Below are positions 40,163 through 55,000 of a stretch of 64,000 nt of DNA, one piece after another. The notes below the pieces were generated by a model that was not told where the DNA came from, searched no databases, and saw only the letters and a program-made list of their open reading frames with translations. Made by a program: the position numbers and the translations under genes. The DNA comes from Balanoglossus misakiensis. Taxonomy: Eukaryota; Hemichordata. The first letter of the stretch is position 1; the number at the start of each line of letters is the position of its first letter. The stretch covers positions 3,720,001 to 3,784,000 of the forward strand of contig CM082589.2 of the NCBI GenBank assembly GCA_040954595.2, read 5' to 3'.

Positions 40163-43100
40163 ATGGCGTTCAATAATCAATCGGCGTCGAAGAAGAAAGT
40201 TTGCTACTATTACGATGGTAAGTTGGTACTTTTTCACATGCACGAACTAAATCGATATGTCAGTTTGTCTTGTGCGTATTGTAAGCCCTTTTAGTTACCT
40301 GTTTTGCAGCTTTGAGTCGCCGATGCTACCGGTGCAGTTAGCCGGTGAACTGCTTGATTACTCTCGCTCCGTGGGCTATTCCATTTGAACACAAAGACTG
40401 CTCCCATCCGCAAAAACGATAGGGCGTTCAAATAAAGCAAAAAAGTATAACCGAGTAGGTTATACGGTAGCTTAAACAGCTATTGAGAATCGATCGAGTC
40501 AATGGTTAACATATTTTCGAGTTCATTTGCCTGGAAACCGGACTGTTTTCCGACGAAAATCAAGTGTATTTTGGTTGATGTGAAATGTACAGCGCCCGCT
40601 TGTGTATATTGTGGCGGCGCGATGAGACGCGTGAATTTGACAGCTAAGTTTGTGTACGTTTCTTCTAGTTTTCAATTGTTAATTGCTGCTGAAAGGCTTT
40701 ATAATGTGTTGAAAACTATTTTGGTATGTAACTGGTTTCTTCCGATTTCGGTTAATGTTTACTCCAAGAACCATAACAGTCTTCGCGCGAGGTACGGGTC
40801 TGGGACAGTGTACTATGGGGAAGCCATCAGGTACGGTTGCCCCAAAGTGCAACAAGATGGTGGCCCAAGGTTACCGTGTACGACAGCGCACAGGCGAATG
40901 CAAATTGCATTTTTACGTCGTCTCCCTATAACACCCACTGATTTAATGCGCAATATATGTCCAGAAAATCTAAATTAAAAATGGCATCTTTTTTATGTTT
41001 CAGGTGATGTTGGAAACTATTATTATGGACAGGGGCATCCAATGAAACCACACCGTATACGGATGACACATAATTTATTGCTCAACTATGGATTGTACAG
41101 AAAAATGGAAATATATGTAAGTGGGATGAATACGTTTGTATGCATCTATAGTTTTAAGTGATGTCAAGTTTACACATGTGTTAACCATATTACGGCATAT
41201 GTAAATTAGACGTCACGTGATCATATTCCTTAAATTTAATATTGATGTAAATTGATACCTGACAGAGACCACACAAGGCTACACAGGAAGAAATGACCAA
41301 GTACCACAGTGATGATTACATCAAATTTCTACGGAGCATCAGGCCAGATAATATGTCAGAATATACCAAACAGATGCAGAGGTGTAAGTACAATTTTTAA
41401 CAATTATTTGCGGAGCAGATCAAAAATCTTTGTGGGGAGTGCTGGTACATGTATGTACGTCCAGATCAACACTTAAGCTATTAATTAACACAGATATCAC
41501 TGACTTGTTATTTCCATTTCGATTTCAGTCAATGTAGGTGAAGATTGTCCGGTATTTGACGGTTTGTACGAATTCTGTCAGCTGTCAACTGGCGGCTCTG
41601 TAGCTGGGGCTGTCAAACTGAATAAACAACAAGCAGACATCGCCGTCAACTGGTCTGGGGGACTGCATCACGCCAAGAAATCAGAAGCATCAGGGTTCTG
41701 TTATGTCAATGACATTGTACTTGCAATACTTGAACTTTTGAGGTTAGTGCTTATCTATTATGAATATTGTATGCATGGTTTTGGCTGTATCTGATCACCC
41801 CGCAGTCTCATGCTATAGTCCCTTTTGCTGCACATTGTTGTCTCAAATTTGAAAAACTGAAATATGAAAATACAAATTGTTTTGTAGGTATCACCAGAGG
41901 GTGTTGTATATTGATATTGATATTCACCATGGTGACGGTGTAGAAGAAGCATTTTATACAACAGACAGAGTTATGACAGTATCATTTCACAAATATGGAG
42001 AATACTTTCCCGGAACAGGAGACCTAAGGGTAAGCATTGGTTTGAGATCATTTCTTTGTAACTTGAATTCAACTGAATATAAGAACAGGATTTTTGTCAT
42101 TCAATATTAATGCTTGCAGTACAATTTTAAAAGGAATGATAACGAAGTTTAATTTTTTTTTTCAGGATATTGGAGCTGGCAAAGGAAAATACTATGCTGT
42201 CAACTTTCCATTGAGGGATGGTATAGATGATGAATCATATGAACAGATTTTTGAACCAGTAAGTAAAGTTTGGGAGAGGAGAGGAGAGGGGTGATATTTA
42301 CATTTCCAAGTAGAAAGGTTATATACTCAAGTACAGAATTATGGTGTACCTAACAGAAGTGGGTCTTGCAGCATGAGTCTCGACCAATCACCATCTCACT
42401 CAATCCGTTGTTATTTTCACAGATTATAGCCAAAGTGATGGAGATTTATCAACCCAGCGCTGTGGTCCTACAGTGTGGTGCGGATTCCCTCTCAGGCGAT
42501 AGACTTGGCTGTTTTAACCTTACACTCAGAGGTGAGTCTACAGACATCCAGTTTAGTGCTTTCGTGGGAAGTTTCATGAATATGCTTCTTTTGGAGCAGC
42601 GTCGTCATGGTAAAAGATGTGACATTAAAAATGATTCAGGAAAAGTGTGAACATATTCAATTTTGTCTTTGTTGTAGGTCATGCAAAGTGTGTTGACTTT
42701 GTGAAGAAATTTAACCTGCCGCTACTGATATTAGGAGGTGGTGGCTACACCATCAGGAATGTAGCACGGTGCTGGACATACGAAACGGCCGTCGCTTTAG
42801 GGGTTGATGTAGCTAATGGTAGGTGGAGAATTTTCATCAAATTTTACACAACATTGGTTTTTGATATTTTCAAGTATTGATTTTCGGTGTTTGTGTGGTC
42901 CAATAAACACTGATTTCTTTACAATTTCAAAGGTTACTATAGAAATACAATATTTAATAGATTATAAATAGCACATGTATTTTATTTTCTCTACTAGAAC
43001 TGCCATACAATGACTATTTTGAATATTTTGGACCCGACTTCAAGCTGCATATAAGTCCATCTAACATGGCTAATCAAAATACAACAGAGTACCTGGAAAA

Positions 43101-44748
43101 AATCAAGTAAGTGGGGAAAATGTGTGTGTGTGTGTGTCGGTCTCTCTGTTCGTCTCTGTGTATATCATTCTGTCTCCTCATATTTGAAAACACACACTGT
43201 AAGAATCTGTGGGGATCACCCCCACACCCCCTTTCCTGAATGTTGATGGTACTGTATTTATCATCAAGTTTTATAATTAATACAACCTTCTGTAAATACT
43301 TCTGTTCACAGAACACGGTTATTTGAGAATCTTCGCATGATTCCCCATGCCCCTGGAGTACAGATGCAGCGTAAGTGACAACATTCATTTTCTACAAGTT
43401 ATTTTCATCCTTCACTTTTCTGTTGTTGTGTTTTTTCCAAAGTGTAAACTCTCATTTAAAAGTCTCCTTATTTGAAAGAAATCACAATTTACCATTTTCC
43501 CCCTTTACAGCTATTCCTGAAGATGTTCTCCCGGCAGACAGCGAAAATGAGGAGGAAGAGGATCATGATAAACGCATATCAAGTAAGTAAAAGATTTCAT
43601 TTCCTTGAGTTTTGCCTTATTTTCCCCAATACTGTATAAGGGTGTGTAATCTTCATCATTGACAGCAACTTGCTTACACATGCTTTGTCTCCCACCCACA
43701 CAGTACGTGCATCAGATAAACGCATAGCCTGTGATGAAGAATTCTCGGACAGCGAAGACGAGGCGGACATGCGAGAAGCACGGCGGGATATACGACTTCA
43801 CGTCCAGAAGCGTAAACGACCACGGAGTGAAGAAGACCGAGAAGGCAAGGAAAAAGAACCAGGTAAGAGAGACAGGGATAATTATAAGATTCGTGGTAAA
43901 TAAAATATCTTCGTTGTAACGGCTGAACTATATTCTGATTATTTTCACATAAAATTATAGTGTCCAGTACATGCAAAACAAATGAATGTCTTGTTTGTTC
44001 TGTTTTCCTAAAAGAACCCGAAATGAAGAGGGAGGCGGAGGAACCCAGCAAAGTAAGAACGGAGGAAATCAAGGACGTCCATCTGCCAACTGAGAAGGGA
44101 GATGCTGACAGAGGGTAGGCTATTTCTGTTGTCATCCAAGGGTGATTCATCCAAAGTCAATCCGTCTTGAAAAGATTCTGCGTTGTCTGTAGTTGGGCAC
44201 AATCACGTTTGAATTCTTCACATTTTTTGAAATAACATCTGGGAAGTTCAAAAATGTTTTAGCCTAATTATGAAGCTGTGGCAGTAATAGCATGCACTTG
44301 TTTCTCATCATTTCAGGAAAGTGCCGGAAAGTGTGGGAGAGAAGACGGAGGCCAAATTGGAACCCATGGAAGTTGCAGAAAAAAGAGATGGTGAGTGAAA
44401 TCAAAATCTTCTAAAATTATATCAAGCAGCATGTCCTCTTAGGAGAGGAGGTGTTTTTCATTTCCGATAGCTGTAGATAACAGTTATGCATTAGCTTGTG
44501 TAGAGAATTAGATAAGCCTGTGAGAAGCAATCTCTGAGCCAGTATTGATTGTGGTATATTTTTTCTCTTTTTTCCCCCTGAAAGATGGTGTGAGTTCAAC
44601 AACAACAACAACAACAGCCGAACCCAAAACAGACTTCAAAGAGACGATTCCTGCCCGCACACAGAGCCCTGCCTTCGTCAGCGAGAAACCCGCAGAAGAA
44701 GCACCACCACCTAAACCACCAGCGACTGAAGAAGCCATGGAACAATAA
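40163..44748 (+). CDS. HDAC1: Class I histone deacetylase 1/2, 15 exons
   Basis: Exons: 40163-40217, 41004-41116, 41266-41383, 41529-41742, 41888-42029, 42166-42258, 42423-42531, 42678-42818, 42998-43106, 43312-43370, 43511-43582, 43704-43862, 44015-44114, 44317-44390 and 44585-44748; 1,722 nt, 573 aa. It is a zinc-dependent lysine deacetylase of nuclear corepressor complexes (Sin3, NuRD, CoREST). Catalytic elements are intact: [19 protein letters not shown], zinc ligands in [11 protein letters not shown] and [11 protein letters not shown], and the transition-state Tyr in GGGGYTIRN. The tail keeps [14 protein letters not shown], matching the CK2 phosphorylation cluster of HDAC1, and a basic KRKRPRS. 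It then runs about 90 residues longer than the human proteins, with Glu/Lys-rich, (Thr)6 and Pro-rich segments. A single copy here probably represents the ancestor of vertebrate HDAC1 and HDAC2. Confidence 0.97.
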
Positions 44749-46495
44749 CGCTGCCACCCCCTCCCTCCCCCCACCTTGTCTCAGTGGTCTGCCCCATTCT
44801 TTTGAATATCATGGTTACCCCCACGTTGCTGACAGGGGTGGGGGACCAAATGAGGATGGGCAGTTCTAGGCGTTTTTTGTATAGATCTCTGTATTTATGA
44901 TGTCTGTCTTTCAGTGCACTCAGTTGCCAAATCTGTAACCACGAGAAATTGATATTGATCCCAAGCTTAGCTTTTGTCTATCCTGAAAAAAAAAATGTTT
45001 CTAGACAATCTTGTAAGTTTCTGTTTTCCTGAATGAACTTTTGTTTTGTCTCTGACATAATAAGTTTGTCCAGAATATCACAGTCATGATTTTTTCAGCC
45101 TTGTATAGAAAAGTTTTTACTTAATTGTTTCCTACAGTTTTCAACATGCATTTTGTTCAATACTGAAGGTTGTCGTGTTTACAGACTGGGTTGAGAAGAA
45201 AAGTTGCATTTTAATAACCCCCACCCCCACCCACCCCTCTCACCCCCCAAAAAGAAAAGAATCTTAGCCGTTAGAAGTTTTTGAGTGCCTGTCCATTTTC
45301 TGTGAAAATTTAATTATGAACTGAGTTCCTAGGACATTTATCTTGATCCTTATCTTTTGTATCATATCGGGAAAGGAAGACTGTTGCAAGGATGTGCCTT
45401 GGAGATGAGTGTTAGCAACGCATGGAATGTAAAATATGTGGGAAATTGGACTGATTTTAATTTTTTGAAAAAAAACAAACTTAGAGTTGAAGTGACAGTG
45501 AAAAATAGCATTCAGTATGTACGCACACAATACTGGACAGATTCTGTGTTGTTGTAGGGTACAGTGGGGGGAGTTATTTTTGCAGTGGGTCGTGATGGGA
45601 GAGCTTGTATGAGATTTCAGATTAAAGCATACCGAAGCAACTTAAGAAGGGTTATTTTGAGAGGGAAGGATGTTTTGACGAACATTGATGATGCAGCTTG
45701 GGTGTATATTTTCATTGTGCATCCCATATTGGTGACATTTTGTGTAAAAGAGGGTTGGGTGTGGAGTGTACTTTTTTGTTTTTCATTTTTTACACATTTA
45801 ATCATTTAATGACACTTCAGTAAATCAAATAAGTATATTTTGTATTTTCCAACAGTAACACATTTTTCTTCTTTTGAAAAGTCTCACACCTCCAGCAGGG
45901 GCACATCCTCCTACATGATGATGAGAATTAAAAAAAAAATTGTTTTCTGTATGTAACTAGACTAAGTTTAGGATTTTCAGTCTCTTTTTCACGTAGAAAC
46001 TCATCAAGATATGCCACCTACCACAGAAATGTTCCTGATGTTTCATCATCCAAAATTCCTAATTCTGTCAATGTATTATTGCAATTTATTTGCATGGAAC
46101 TGGGACAGCAAAGAAGAGAATAAAAGGAAAATATTTAATCATTTTTATTTTTCTGTAGCATACTTTACTGATTCTTTTTGCATTTGAAGATTAAATATTC
46201 TAGTAAGAGATATTTAAAAATGGTTGTGTGTCTGTTTTTTTCTGGCTTCTTTAACCACGTACTTGCACTTTCTAGTACATGTACGTGTACATGTACATTT
46301 CATGTACCAAGGGCTTTCCCAATGTATAGCGCCACTGTACGACAGCTTAGGGAGCCTGATTGAGGAATTCCCTTTCCTGTTGCATCATGGGTAAAGTTCG
46401 GAAGTGACGGGGTCAAATCGATGATGTCCACAGTCCCGTCGTGGTGTCGGTAGATATTGAAAGTCTAAACAGATCGTACAGTATAAACACATAAA
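44749..46495. other. HDAC1/2 3' UTR and CC2D1 upstream region
   Basis: 1.75 kb between same-strand genes. It is AT-rich, with several candidate polyadenylation signals (for example AATAAAAGG near 46120), a C-rich run near 45220-45250 and a palindromic GTACATGTACGTGTACATGTAC at about 46276. No gene is seen. Confidence 0.45.
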
Positions 46496-49400
46496 ATGTT
46501 TTCGAAGAAGAAAGGACGGAGTAATGCTGAAACAGCGAAACAGGCATGGATATTTATTTTCCCCATATTATGTTATTTGTGGTGACATGGCTATGTGTCT
46601 GAGTTTCCATATATGATCAACTGTCAACAAACCACGGTTGTGTATATTTCTTGTCAATGTCAGTCATGTTACTGTCATATTTATTATATATACAAACAGT
46701 CAGTCTGAACGTCTGTATTCGAAATGTAAAAAAAATGACACTGATCATACACATATATAAAAACAGAAGAGGGTTACGCCCACTTCTGAGAACACGATGG
46801 ATAGCAGACGCCTAGGCCCCCCCCCCCCCCGTCCCATGTTCAGCATAAAGGATTGTGTGTGACTATGAGTCATGTTCACATTTGGATGATCATAGCCTAG
46901 GATGATCTTGTTTTCCATTCATACAAATGCATACCAACATTAATAGGAATCTGAAGTCCCCATTTCACTACCCTTCACTTTAATACTCCTCACATGAAAT
47001 AAAATAACCAAAGGTGTTATCAGAACCTGGTAATCTCAGCTAAACTGGTTGTTATGTATTTGATACCGGCAGATGGGATTGATAGAGGTGCCGGATCTGG
47101 ATTCCTTCATGGCCGGCATGCACGGTGATGATGATGACGATGATGACCTAGAGGCAGAGCTAGCTGCGTTGACTGGAGAAAGTTCATCAAAACCAGCAAC
47201 GAAACAGAAGAAAAGTAAGTTTTGTCAATGGAGCAGGTGTTTCGAATAATCAGGAGCTTCTAGCACAGTCCCTGTGCTTCTAGTAAATGCCAAAAATATT
47301 TTCTAGCTGCTGGTCTAAACTGTAGTGTATGTACAACTGTTTGCAGACCTGCATAATGTGGAGCCACATAACAGTTAATAATAGTCCACACCAGTCAGTT
47401 GTAACTGAATTTATGTGCTTTGACCAGCTGTTAGTTCCTCTTGCCGCCTGTTACAAAACCTATCTACATCCACTGTCTTGTAGCTCCCTTACCCATGTCA
47501 CACATTGAAAATCTTGCGGCAGACAGCATGAAAGATGTTGATGTTGACATTGATGATGAAGACTTGGAAAATGATGCAGATCTGCTGGCGGAACTCCAAG
47601 AACTGGCAACAGATGATGAGCCTCCTGAACCAGTTCCGTCGCCGAGACCATCCCCCAAACCACAGGTAAGCTGCCGTAGTACATCTGACATTTCTTTCAG
47701 GGTTTCAAAATGGCATAAGTGTTAAAATTTGTGAAACCCACTGTGTGGGCGTGATGGTTGTTGTCTCCATGCAAGTTTTGAAAGTCTTCTCTCTCTATCT
47801 ATATATTTCTCACGCTCTCTCTGTCTCTATGTTGTGTTTATAGGATGGGGCCGATTCAGACTTGGTTAACTTAATCAGAAGCAGGAAAGAAATGTACCAG
47901 ACTGCGATTGAAAATGCCAAAGCGGCAGGTGAGAGTTCAAAGGTCAGAAGATACGACAGAGGCTTTAAGGTGAGTTATTGACACAAGCATTGTGTGTTGC
48001 CACATAGCCAAATAATTTTAATATTCCACTATGATAACTGGTTGCATGGGTATATACCTATATTCTAAGCAATTTACATCTCATCTTCCTTTCCCTGACA
48101 GACTCTGAAAGACCTTGAGAAAACTGCAAAGGCTGGAAGACCTGTGAATGAAGATGACATCCCGCCACCAGTGGCAACAGGCAAACCCAAGTCAGCTGAT
48201 CCTCCCCAACCAATGGAAACACAGGAACCACCACAGATCAGCATAACAGAAAATGAGGCAATGGACACGGCAGAACCAAAGATGGAAGAGTCTAAACCAC
48301 AGCCAAAGAGAGGTAACTTTACTGTAGTAACACAAAGTAGATTTTGATGGGTCTTTCTATTCCCTCAGATTTGTTGAAAATTGAAATTTTGCAGTAAAAC
48401 ATTTATTTGTCTTTCTTTCATCACAATTCTAGACGAAAAGTACCACGCCAATCATCGTATGCTGATTCAGAGGAAAGCCCAGTACAAGGGTGCTGCCTTT
48501 GCTGCCAAGAAATCTGGTGATTTGGTCACAGCGACCAAACACCTCAAAATAGTCAAGGTATGTATAGAAGAAGGGGTAGCAACTTTCCTGAGTAATCGGC
48601 CATAGGAGAATTGTCTTTATGTAATCATTTTCTAACATCGTTGTGAATGATTCATATTAACAAAAAACCTACAGGGTTCACAAGTCAACCTGAATATATT
48701 CACTTCACTCACTATATTTCTGTCATTTCATTTCATTCTTGTCTGATTTCGTGACAGCAATTTGAGATGGTGATACAAGCGATGGAACAAGGTAAAGAAG
48801 TGGATCTAAGCAATGTCCCTCCACCACCTCCCGAACCAGGTAAGACACTTTCATGATCTTTGAAGAAATTATGCTTCAATCCGTTGCAGGTCATTAAGGG
48901 TCAGAGTTCAAAGGGTAGAATGTCAGAAAGAAAATGCTGGCACTGAAGGAAAAGGCAGCAAGTGAAGTGCCAGCATACATTGTCTCAGTTCAGAAAAGTG
49001 TACAAGAAAGTGTGTACAGTCATTCAACCATTGTTCCTGGAAAGCCTCCCGAATTCCTAAATGTAATATGTGCACCACAGGTTCACTTGCCGCCACTGCG
49101 GGCCAATCATCCCCTCCCAAAAGAACACCAAGTCCCCAACCACCGGAGCCATCAGCGTCTGGCAACGAGCCACCACCAGAGGTCTTTGGTGTACCCCCTG
49201 CCCCGAAGACTGCACTGGAGGCATTGGAGCAGAGATTGCAGAAGTACAAGTCGGCAGAGGACACAGCCAAGCAGGAGGGGAACGGCAGTAAGGCCAGGAG
49301 AATGGGAAGAATTGTCAAGGTATGTTGGGATCAAAATGACCTAGTACTCTGTTTCATCAAAAATGAGCTGACTTTAATATAATCCGTCTGACTTACAAAA

Positions 49401-52057
49401 TGAAGTGATACTCTTGATGTTTGGTCTGCAATAATATTTTCCCCTAAATATTCGATGTTGCTAAAGTTCTATTCATGTTTTTGTAATCTACTCTTGCAGC
49501 AATTTACAGATGCAATCAAAAAAGAGAAATTAGGAAAGCCTGTGGATTATGAAGAACTTCCCTGTCCACCAGGTACGATTGAATAATTTAACTAACCAGT
49601 ATGTCACATCGCAGTTTTGCAAAATATGTCAAACAGAAACAATCCTCAACAGTGCAATAGCTTCAATATTCCCAATCTCCCTGTTGCCCTCTTTCCAGGT
49701 TTCCCGCCCATTCCGGGTACAAGTGAAGCCAGTCAGACAGCAGCAAGTCTTCCGGTGGCTTCTCCCAGTGCCCAATCGGCCTCCTTGGCTCTCGGTGCTG
49801 CAGCGCCAGTGACTGCAACACCAGCAGCAGCAGGTCAGCAGGTATCACCACAGAGACGTGTATCTCCAAAGAAAGGTATGGGTGAATGAAATAATGTTTG
49901 CATTGATAAGGAAAGGGAGAAGGGTAATGAACTCCTTGTTTATTTAACAAGGGCATATGCAGAATGATAGCAGGATTGATAGAAATTTAAACAGAGAAGT
50001 TACAGAGCAAGATTGTAGAGTAACTAAGCTTGAAATAAATGAAGGGTAAAAGAAAGGGGTGTGTGTGGTCAGCTCTCACAGGTTATTCTGTTTCCCCCTC
50101 TACAGCAACTGCGAGTCTACCAGTACATGAACAGCAAGCTCAGCTTCTGAGAGAGAGACAGAAACAATACAAGATGGCCGCCTTATCAGCCAAGAAAAGT
50201 GGCAATATGGATGAAGCGAAACAGTTGCTAGGAAAGGCAAAGGTAACAGATTAAACAATAACAGTTAATTGATCAGTCATTCAATCAATTGATAAGTTAT
50301 GATGGATGATGGGAGAGGGATTTCCTCCAGTTCTTAGTGTTGCAGGATGTGACATAATTTTAAATTTTGATTGATCTTTCCACAGGGATTTGATCAAATG
50401 ATCGCTGCATCAGAAGGTGGATTGCCAGTCAACTTGAAATCAGTGAGTTGAGTATTTCTCTTCTGCTGCTGTAGTATAAGTAAAATAAGATATATTTCTG
50501 ATATTTAAACATTATTTGAATTACACTATGTACATGCAAACCTTGCATAAAGAAACTACTTTACTGATTTTTTCATAGCTTTTTTGATCACAATGATCAG
50601 TGAAATATCCCCCTCCCCTCCCATCCACAACAGATTCCCCCTCCGCCCAGTATTGAGACAGATTTTGAGATGATAGATGCAGACGAGCTGTCTGAATTCT
50701 CAGGAGACAGAACTAAGATGTATAAAAAGCTTGAAGACATTCTCAAGAAGCAAGTGGAGGTAATGATAGTTTTTCATTGAGTGAAGTGTATCATATAATT
50801 ACTTGCAATTTTCGGTTATAATTCTATCTTTGGTTAACACTACACCAAATTTGCATTCATTTTAAAATTTACTCTGTTACCTGTCAACAATAATATGTCG
50901 TTTTGTTCACTTTTTCTACAGTCTAACCTTATTGCTTTTTCCTTCTTTTTCCTACAGACTTGTAACAGTAACTCACAATATTTTACTCAGTTAGGAGACA
51001 TTGCATCAGCCAAACAGTAAGTTAAAGTGCAAATGACATTATTTGCTTGTGAGGTCTATTCAGATAATCCAACTCTTGATGATGTAATATGGAAACTTTT
51101 AGATAACAAGATTGTTACTTTCCAGATTTGATAAGTATTCAACTCACTGCAGACAAGATTTAGACACCGTGAAAAATGCATACGCACATGGAGATCCCGT
51201 ACCAAGGTTTCACTACGAACAGAAGACATTTAGAATGGTTAGGTAAGAAATTATATAGAGTTGATGAATATTGTTCTGTTGTTTGTTTTTCCCCCCAAAA
51301 AATTGCAGATTTTGTTCTTTGAAAACAACTTTCACTTTTTTTTCAATCATCCATGTTTTTTGCTTTCTTCAGGTGCAATACAGACTTGAATGACAATGAA
51401 ATAGAAATCAAAATAGTTAGAGGAATTAACTATTATCTTCCGTCAGGTAAGGCATGTTTTTCTGCCATTGTGTGAAAGAAAATATGTGATTGGATGGTAT
51501 GATCGTGAACATAAGAAAAGCCTTCTTTATTCTTTATAGATGAGAAATTTAGATATTTGATGTAATTATGTGATCACAACATTTGTTACAGGAATGCAAA
51601 GCTCGGAGATGAATACTTATGTCAAGTATGAACTGCCTTACCCAAAAGATGTGAGTAAACACATTTTAAATAAAATAAGCAAAAAATAATTAACATCAAG
51701 AAGGATATATTGTTACTAAAATGGTTAACATGAACAATTGAGTCTACTCTGTTATTTCATACATACAATGTTCTTTTCTGCTGAATACAGGATGATATGC
51801 AGAGTGGGAAAACCAACACTGTCAAACAGACCAACAATCCAACATACGACGCTACATATAACCTGCACATCATTGACAGGAAGCAGCGGTCGTTAGGAAG
51901 GCATTTTAAAAGACTGGTTCTCAAGCTGGACGTTTACTATGAAAGGTTAGTTTCATCTTGCTATGAATTCTTTGATGTTTGTCGTTTTTAGTTCCCATAT
52001 AGTGTATCTATGTGCACCAGTGCAAGCTTTATATATGTGATTAGTTGGTGCCCAGCA

Positions 52058-52088
<31 letters not shown>

Positions 52089-55000
52089 ATGTATCTATCT
52101 ATCTATGTATGGATGGATGGATGGATGTGTGTGTATGTACGTATGTCATGCAGCTGCTGATGTTACTGAAAAGATGTGCGAGCTCATTTAAAGTCATTGT
52201 TTCTTCACACAGAGGTTTCTTCAAAAGTGACAAGTGTCTCGGGCAAGCATCTTTGAGACTGAGTGATTTGGAAACCAAGTGTGAAATCCATGAGGGCATC
52301 AAGGTACTGTATGAGATGTTAAATTATTGTCTAAGAACTGTAGAAGACATTGAAAAGCTTCTTGACTCCAAAGGATAATTTTCTTCCATGCTGTACATTG
52401 TGTTTCTGGTGTTTGATCGTAAGGCTTGTATAGGTGGTTTCAGAATTATTGTGCTATGCTTTTATCCACACTCACAAAACATGATTGTTCATGTTTTTGT
52501 AGTTGACGGAGGGCAGGAAGGCCGTTGGAGGGACGCTAGAAGTCAAAGTTCGAGTTCGGCAGCCGGTTGGAAGCCCTGAAGTACAAGACATCAAAGAAAA
52601 ATGGCTTGTAATAGATGGAGTTAGCAGAGCTGCTCCTGTAAGTTGTCATTTCTGTAAAATTGAAAGAACAATGTTCATTTTATCTTTTCCATTTCACTAA
52701 AAGTGACGTCAATTTAGGTTTTTTTATTGTCATTTTTGTTCTCATACTAAATCCACAGCCCAGTACATACTACATGCATTGTCTTTGTGTATAATTTTCA
52801 GGCAGCAACATCACCAATTGCAAGTGGACACACCATGTCTCCTCCAAAAGCAGCGTCTACTTCTCAAAGGTAAGGTTATCAACAACAGTTCTCCAGTTCC
52901 CTTCCCCTGGCCATCCTTCCATGTACAGGGGACCTTGCACATTCTAGCACCCGTAGTAACTGTCTGTCTTGTAGTGTCAGTATGCACATTTCTCTTACAA
53001 GGGTTCTTGCGCCCCTGTATCAGCTTTGTGCTGCTCTGTTACAGCTCAGTTGCAGCACTGCAGCAGCTCTGTTGCCGCTGTGAACCTGCTGTGAAGCAGA
53101 TCTGTAGCAGCTCTGAATCTGAAAGATAGCACTGTTACAGCTACTGTTTTGACAGAGCTGTAACAGAGGCTAGTGCAGTGTCTACAGTTCTTCAGGGCTG
53201 GTACAGCTAGCTGCATGCACCTTATGTAGCAGCCCCGTGTCTTACTCAAGGACAGATTTACATCCGTCAGATCTGTTCATTTTGAAACACATACACATGT
53301 CCAGGTGCAAAGCAGTGTCTTCAGATAATTCTCATGGAAACTCTAGCATCCAACTGGTTTCAGATATAAAAAACATTTCTTGTAAATATTAATTGACAAA
53401 AAACCCTCAGCCCAAATCTGTCTAATCTGTCTTACAATAAAAAAAAACATCACATAATTTTCGAAATTGATTTCACACTAACCTGTCTTACCTGAGTTTT
53501 AAAACCTTTAACAAGCTTAATCGTGGCAACTTCCTATCTTTATCTATCAAGCACATTCGGCCTGTATTGCAACTTCTTACGTTTTTTGGGCTGAATCCTT
53601 CTAAATTTAGGCAGAGCTAAAACATCAACATAAAATTCAATCAGTGATTTTTTTCTCTCTTTTTTTGTTCCCATCAGCTCAAATTCCAAAGCCTGTAGAA
53701 TTATCTGAAGACATTGTTTGCCCCGATAAATAAACTTCAGGAAGAAATACCTGTAAAATTTTAGTGATGATTTTTTTTATCCAATATTCCTATCAAAAGA
53801 TGTCATGTAATTATAATGTTTCCAAGGTATTGAATTTTGATTAACTAGGTAATGAGGTAAACATTTCAAAACAAACATGAATATTTTGCCATCCAGGAAA
53901 TCGCAGTCATAAATAATACTTCAAGGAATTGAAAATTTGGACAAAAATTCATGCAAAATTATACATATACATAGATCCCCATTATTAAACAAACATAACT
54001 GATTGTAAATAATTCTATTCTTGTAAATAATCTTAAATATTTGTACATTTTTTGTAAATAATTATAAGCTTTATATCTGAATAATCATAGGATAGTGATT
54101 ATAAAACACTCTTCTCCAGTACTATTTATGTGAAACTACCAGATTTTTCGGAGAACTCTTTCTAAGCTCTTTGACCAGGAACACAGGGATATCTTCAGTC
54201 AAAACACGTCTTTCAACATCTTATTTTAAAGCTTGTATATTTTGTACATATAGATGTATATGTAATATTTTAAAATAAAATAATTTAATGAAACCTGAAT
54301 TGGACCGGACCATATGTACAGAGGGTTTGTTGTGAGTTTGACCATAGTAACCGTGATTTGTTCTACAAAAAATAAATTGCCCAGCCACTCTTTATTATCA
54401 GCTGTTCTACCTTCCTCTCATGTTGTAATTCTATGACATTGGTATCCCTCAAACTAAGTTTCATGATGTTTACTTGAATTTCAGCCCTACGAAGAGTGTC
54501 AACAGTGTGGAAATTTTGAAATATGACCTGAATCAAAATGCCAAGAAGGTGGGTGTAAAATGTATTGAAATGGTTCTGATCACAAAACAGTGTAACTGAC
54601 TCCTGAAATTATGTGTTTAAAGCAAATGAGAACACTGCATTTGACATCATTTTGGATAAGAAATCTAACCTTTTCTGTTATTCCATGTTTTCACTTAAGA
54701 TTAATGCATACAAAGCTAAGGGGCATGCACCACCTAAGCAACTGATAGAAAACCATCAGCTTTTACAGAAGAAGTTGGGGGATCTGGAGAGTGCACTTAC
54801 CAAAGGTGGTAAGCAGGCTGCTCGAGGTAAGTATACCCTCCCACCATCTCTGTGTGGAATAACCCTATTGTTGTCAACCATGTGGCCTGAACCATATACT
54901 GAAAAGGGGGGCTGTTATACATGTGAGTCAACATGTATATGTAACAGCTTTCTTCTATATACTGATTTTCTGTGGGTTTTTTTTTTGCAGTGTACGTATC

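Noticed and set aside
40502-40978. 158-codon plus-strand open frame in HDAC1/2 intron 1
   Set aside because: It lies wholly within an intron, has no recognisable domain and does not join in phase with HDAC exons.
53030-53250. Repeated CAGCTCTGT-like words in CC2D1 intron 21, as a possible coding or RNA gene
   Set aside because: It looks like a degenerate minisatellite. The open frame across it has no splice support.
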